A DNA stretch of 12,779 bases from JAWXVD01 sp044425705 (GTDB lineage: Bacteria > Bacillota > Clostridia > Lachnospirales > Lachnospiraceae): contig JAWXVD010000095.1 of the NCBI GenBank assembly GCA_044425705.1, forward strand, positions 1 through 12,779. The letters run 5' to 3'. The notes below the pieces were generated by a model. That model was not told where the DNA came from and did not search any database. It saw only the letters and a list, made by a program, of their open reading frames with translations. Below, piece by piece: positions 11,353 to 12,779 of the stretch (its first letter is position 1; each line of letters opens with the position of its first letter). A program made the position numbers and the translations under genes.

Positions 11353-12588
11353 ATGGCAGCAAGAAAAGACAATAAAGGTAGAGCATTAAGAAAAGGTGAA
11401 TTTCAAAGAAAAAGTGACGGCAAGTATGTATATGGATATGTTGATCCTTATGGGAATAGAAGATACATATATGCGAAAGAGTTAAAACATTTAAGAAGTC
11501 GTGAAGATCAGTTGATAAAAAATCAATTGGATGGGTTAGATGTTTATGTGGCTGGAAGTGCAGATTTGAATTTTGTTTTTGATAGATATATTTCTACAAA
11601 ATCAGAATTAAGAGAAACGACGTATACAAATTATACGTATATGTATGACCGATTTATTAGAGAGGGAATTGGTAGAAATAAAATAGGTGAAATAAAATAT
11701 TCTGACCTACTATATTTTTATTATGATTTGTTAAATGAAAAGAAATTACAAATTAATACATTAGAAACTATTCATACAATTTTACACCCAACATTTCAAC
11801 TAGCAGTAAGAGATGAAATTATTCGATTAAATCCTAGTGATGGCATTATGGCAGAGATTAAAAAGAAAAAAGGAAAGAACAAGGGTGTAAGACACGCATT
11901 AACACTTGAACAACAAAGAGCATTTATGAATTACACAAGAGAAAATCCAGTGTTTCATAAATGGAGTCCATTTTTTACAGTTCTATTAGGAACAGGGTGT
12001 AGAATTGGTGAAGCGATTGGACTAAGGTGGCAAGATGTGGATTTTGATAAGCGACTAATAGATATTAATCATAGTTTGACATATTATCCAAGAAGAAAAG
12101 ATACATACAAATGTGAATTTAAAGTATCTCTTCCGAAGACAGAAGCAGGTATTAGAACAATTCCTATGATGAATACGGTATACGAAGCATTTCAAGAAGA
12201 ATATGAGAAGCAGCAAGATGAAGGATTTAACATAACAGAAGTGGATGGAATGACGGGATTTATATTTACAAATCGTTTTGGAAATGTCCATAATCCACAA
12301 GCAGTTAATCGTGCAATCAAGCGTATTCGAGAGGCTTATAATGCTGACGAAATTGTAATAGCAAAAAAAGAAAAAAGACAACCACTCATTATTCCTCATT
12401 TTTCATGCCATCATTTAAGGCACACCTTTTGCTCACGATTCTGTGAGAATGAAACAAATGTAAAAGTAATACAATCGGTAATGGGTCATGCAAGTATAGA
12501 AACAACAATGGATATATACGCAGAAGTGACAGATTCCAAGAAACAAGAATCATTAGAAAGTTTAGCACGTAATTTAGATATATTTTAG
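11353..12588 (+). CDS. int: Tn916-type tyrosine recombinase (integrase)
   Basis: A 411-aa integrase. The N-terminal region (about 10-60, GKYVYGYVDPYGNRRYIYAK) is an arm-DNA-binding domain; a SAM-like core-binding domain follows at about 70-165; the catalytic domain runs from 180 to 405. All catalytic residues are visible: R217 in GTGCRIGEA, K262 in SLPKTEAG, H353 and R356 in HHLRHTF, H379 in MGHAS and the nucleophile Y389 in DIYAEV. Length and domains match Tn916/Tn1545 Int. AGGGAG (11340-11345) serves as ribosome site. It should carry out integration and excision of the element that bears the defence cargo. It looks fully intact. Confidence 0.95.
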   Translation: MAARKDNKGRALRKGEFQRKSDGKYVYGYVDPYGNRRYIYAKELKHLRSREDQLIKNQLDGLDVYVAGSADLNFVFDRYISTKSELRETTYTNYTYMYDRFIREGIGRNKIGEIKYSDLLYFYYDLLNEKKLQINTLETIHTILHPTFQLAVRDEIIRLNPSDGIMAEIKKKKGKNKGVRHALTLEQQRAFMNYTRENPVFHKWSPFFTVLLGTGCRIGEAIGLRWQDVDFDKRLIDINHSLTYYPRRKDTYKCEFKVSLPKTEAGIRTIPMMNTVYEAFQEEYEKQQDEGFNITEVDGMTGFIFTNRFGNVHNPQAVNRAIKRIREAYNADEIVIAKKEKRQPLIIPHFSCHHLRHTFCSRFCENETNVKVIQSVMGHASIETTMDIYAEVTDSKKQESLESLARNLDIF

Positions 12589-12589
12589 G

Positions 12590-12612
12590 AAAGAGTCGAT
12601 GTAGCTCTTTTT
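12590..12612 (+). terminator. Terminator after the integrase gene
   Basis: AAAGAG (12590-12595) pairs with CTCTTT (12605-12610), followed by more T. The stem is short but has the expected shape and place. Confidence 0.6.
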
Positions 12613-12633
12613 GGTAGATACAGCATTAAATGT

Positions 12634-12657
12634 AAAGTACAGCAAAAGTACAGCAAA
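12634..12657. repeat. Tandem 11-bp repeats, likely integrase arm-type sites
   Basis: AAAGTACAGCA occurs twice in a row (12634-12644, 12645-12655) followed by AA. A weaker AGTACAT lies farther on. Short repeats just downstream of a Tn916-like int gene usually bind the integrase N-terminal domain near the element end. Confidence 0.55.
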
Positions 12658-12779
12658 TTTGTTTTTTATAGTAGGTGATAGTACATGATAATACTTTTAG
12701 CAAAGGTGTGAAAATCCTTGATAATACGTCATAATTGCTAGTAGTATATTAAGTCAATTATTGTTCCCAACGATGAAGA

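Larger units (their letters stand above)
9761..12779 (+). mobile_element. Right-end integration/maintenance module of an integrative element
   Basis: The order XRE, recombinase-like, PemK, excisionase-like, RHH repressor and tyrosine integrase, all on one strand, followed by tandem short repeats like integrase arm sites, is typical of the end of an integrative element. The exact att site and the left end cannot be placed from this window. Confidence 0.65.

Noticed and set aside
12055..12399. Minus-strand ORF inside the integrase gene
   Set aside because: It lies opposite the catalytic domain coding sequence and has no features of its own.
12660..12779. Exact att site or a tRNA gene at the right end
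   Set aside because: No cloverleaf and no matching left-end copy is visible in the window, so a core site cannot be set.

Overview
This AT-rich window uses Gram-positive style signals throughout: strong AGGAGG ribosome sites, TTGACT/TATAAT promoters and U-tailed hairpin terminators. It looks like part of an integrative element in a low-GC Firmicute, most likely a gut Clostridia/Lachnospiraceae-type bacterium. That placement is inferred from gene families and composition. The right end carries a Tn916-type tyrosine integrase, a CopG-like repressor, an excisionase-like small protein, a PemK/MazF-type toxin overlapping a degenerate serine-recombinase-like protein, and an XRE regulator. The left end of the element lies outside the window.

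Layout: (a) 2-127, the tail of an unknown gene. (b) 138-919, a module made of a Com-like zinc-finger ORF, a hairpin-rich RNA/terminator region and an XRE regulator. (c) 1064-3045, a two-gene Septu-type defence system (PtuA ATPase and PtuB HNH nuclease) with its own promoter and terminator and no retron reverse transcriptase. (d) 3172-3930, a small peptide-like ORF with an apparent CTG start, then an unrecognised 181-aa protein. (e) 4076-7113, a tight three-gene operon: a single-pass membrane protein; a dCTP-deaminase/dUTPase-fold protein with a changed active site and a C-terminal membrane anchor; and a COG2509-like FAD-dependent dehydrogenase with an apparent nucleoside-deoxyribosyltransferase-like C-terminal domain. 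(f) 7467-8738 on the minus strand, the broken remains of an Hsp90-like ATPase gene. (g) 8737-9517, a second copy of module (b). (h) 9761-12779, the integration and maintenance module.

The cargo in (c)-(f) therefore lies between two long direct repeats spaced 8,599 bp apart, about 97% identical over the first 440 bp by hand count. One repeat edge cuts straight through the Hsp90-like gene. Homologous recombination between the copies would remove all the cargo and leave one regulator module. This suggests defence cassettes are swapped in and out of the element at the Com/XRE module.

The strongest candidate for an undescribed system is the 4076-7113 operon. It combines a nucleotide-binding fold that seems to have lost catalysis, a deoxyribosyltransferase-like domain that keeps its acidic motif, a flavin enzyme and two membrane anchors, all next to a known antiphage system. 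A nucleotide-sensing or nucleotide-attacking defence function is an inference; no individual gene function in the operon is proven by sequence alone.
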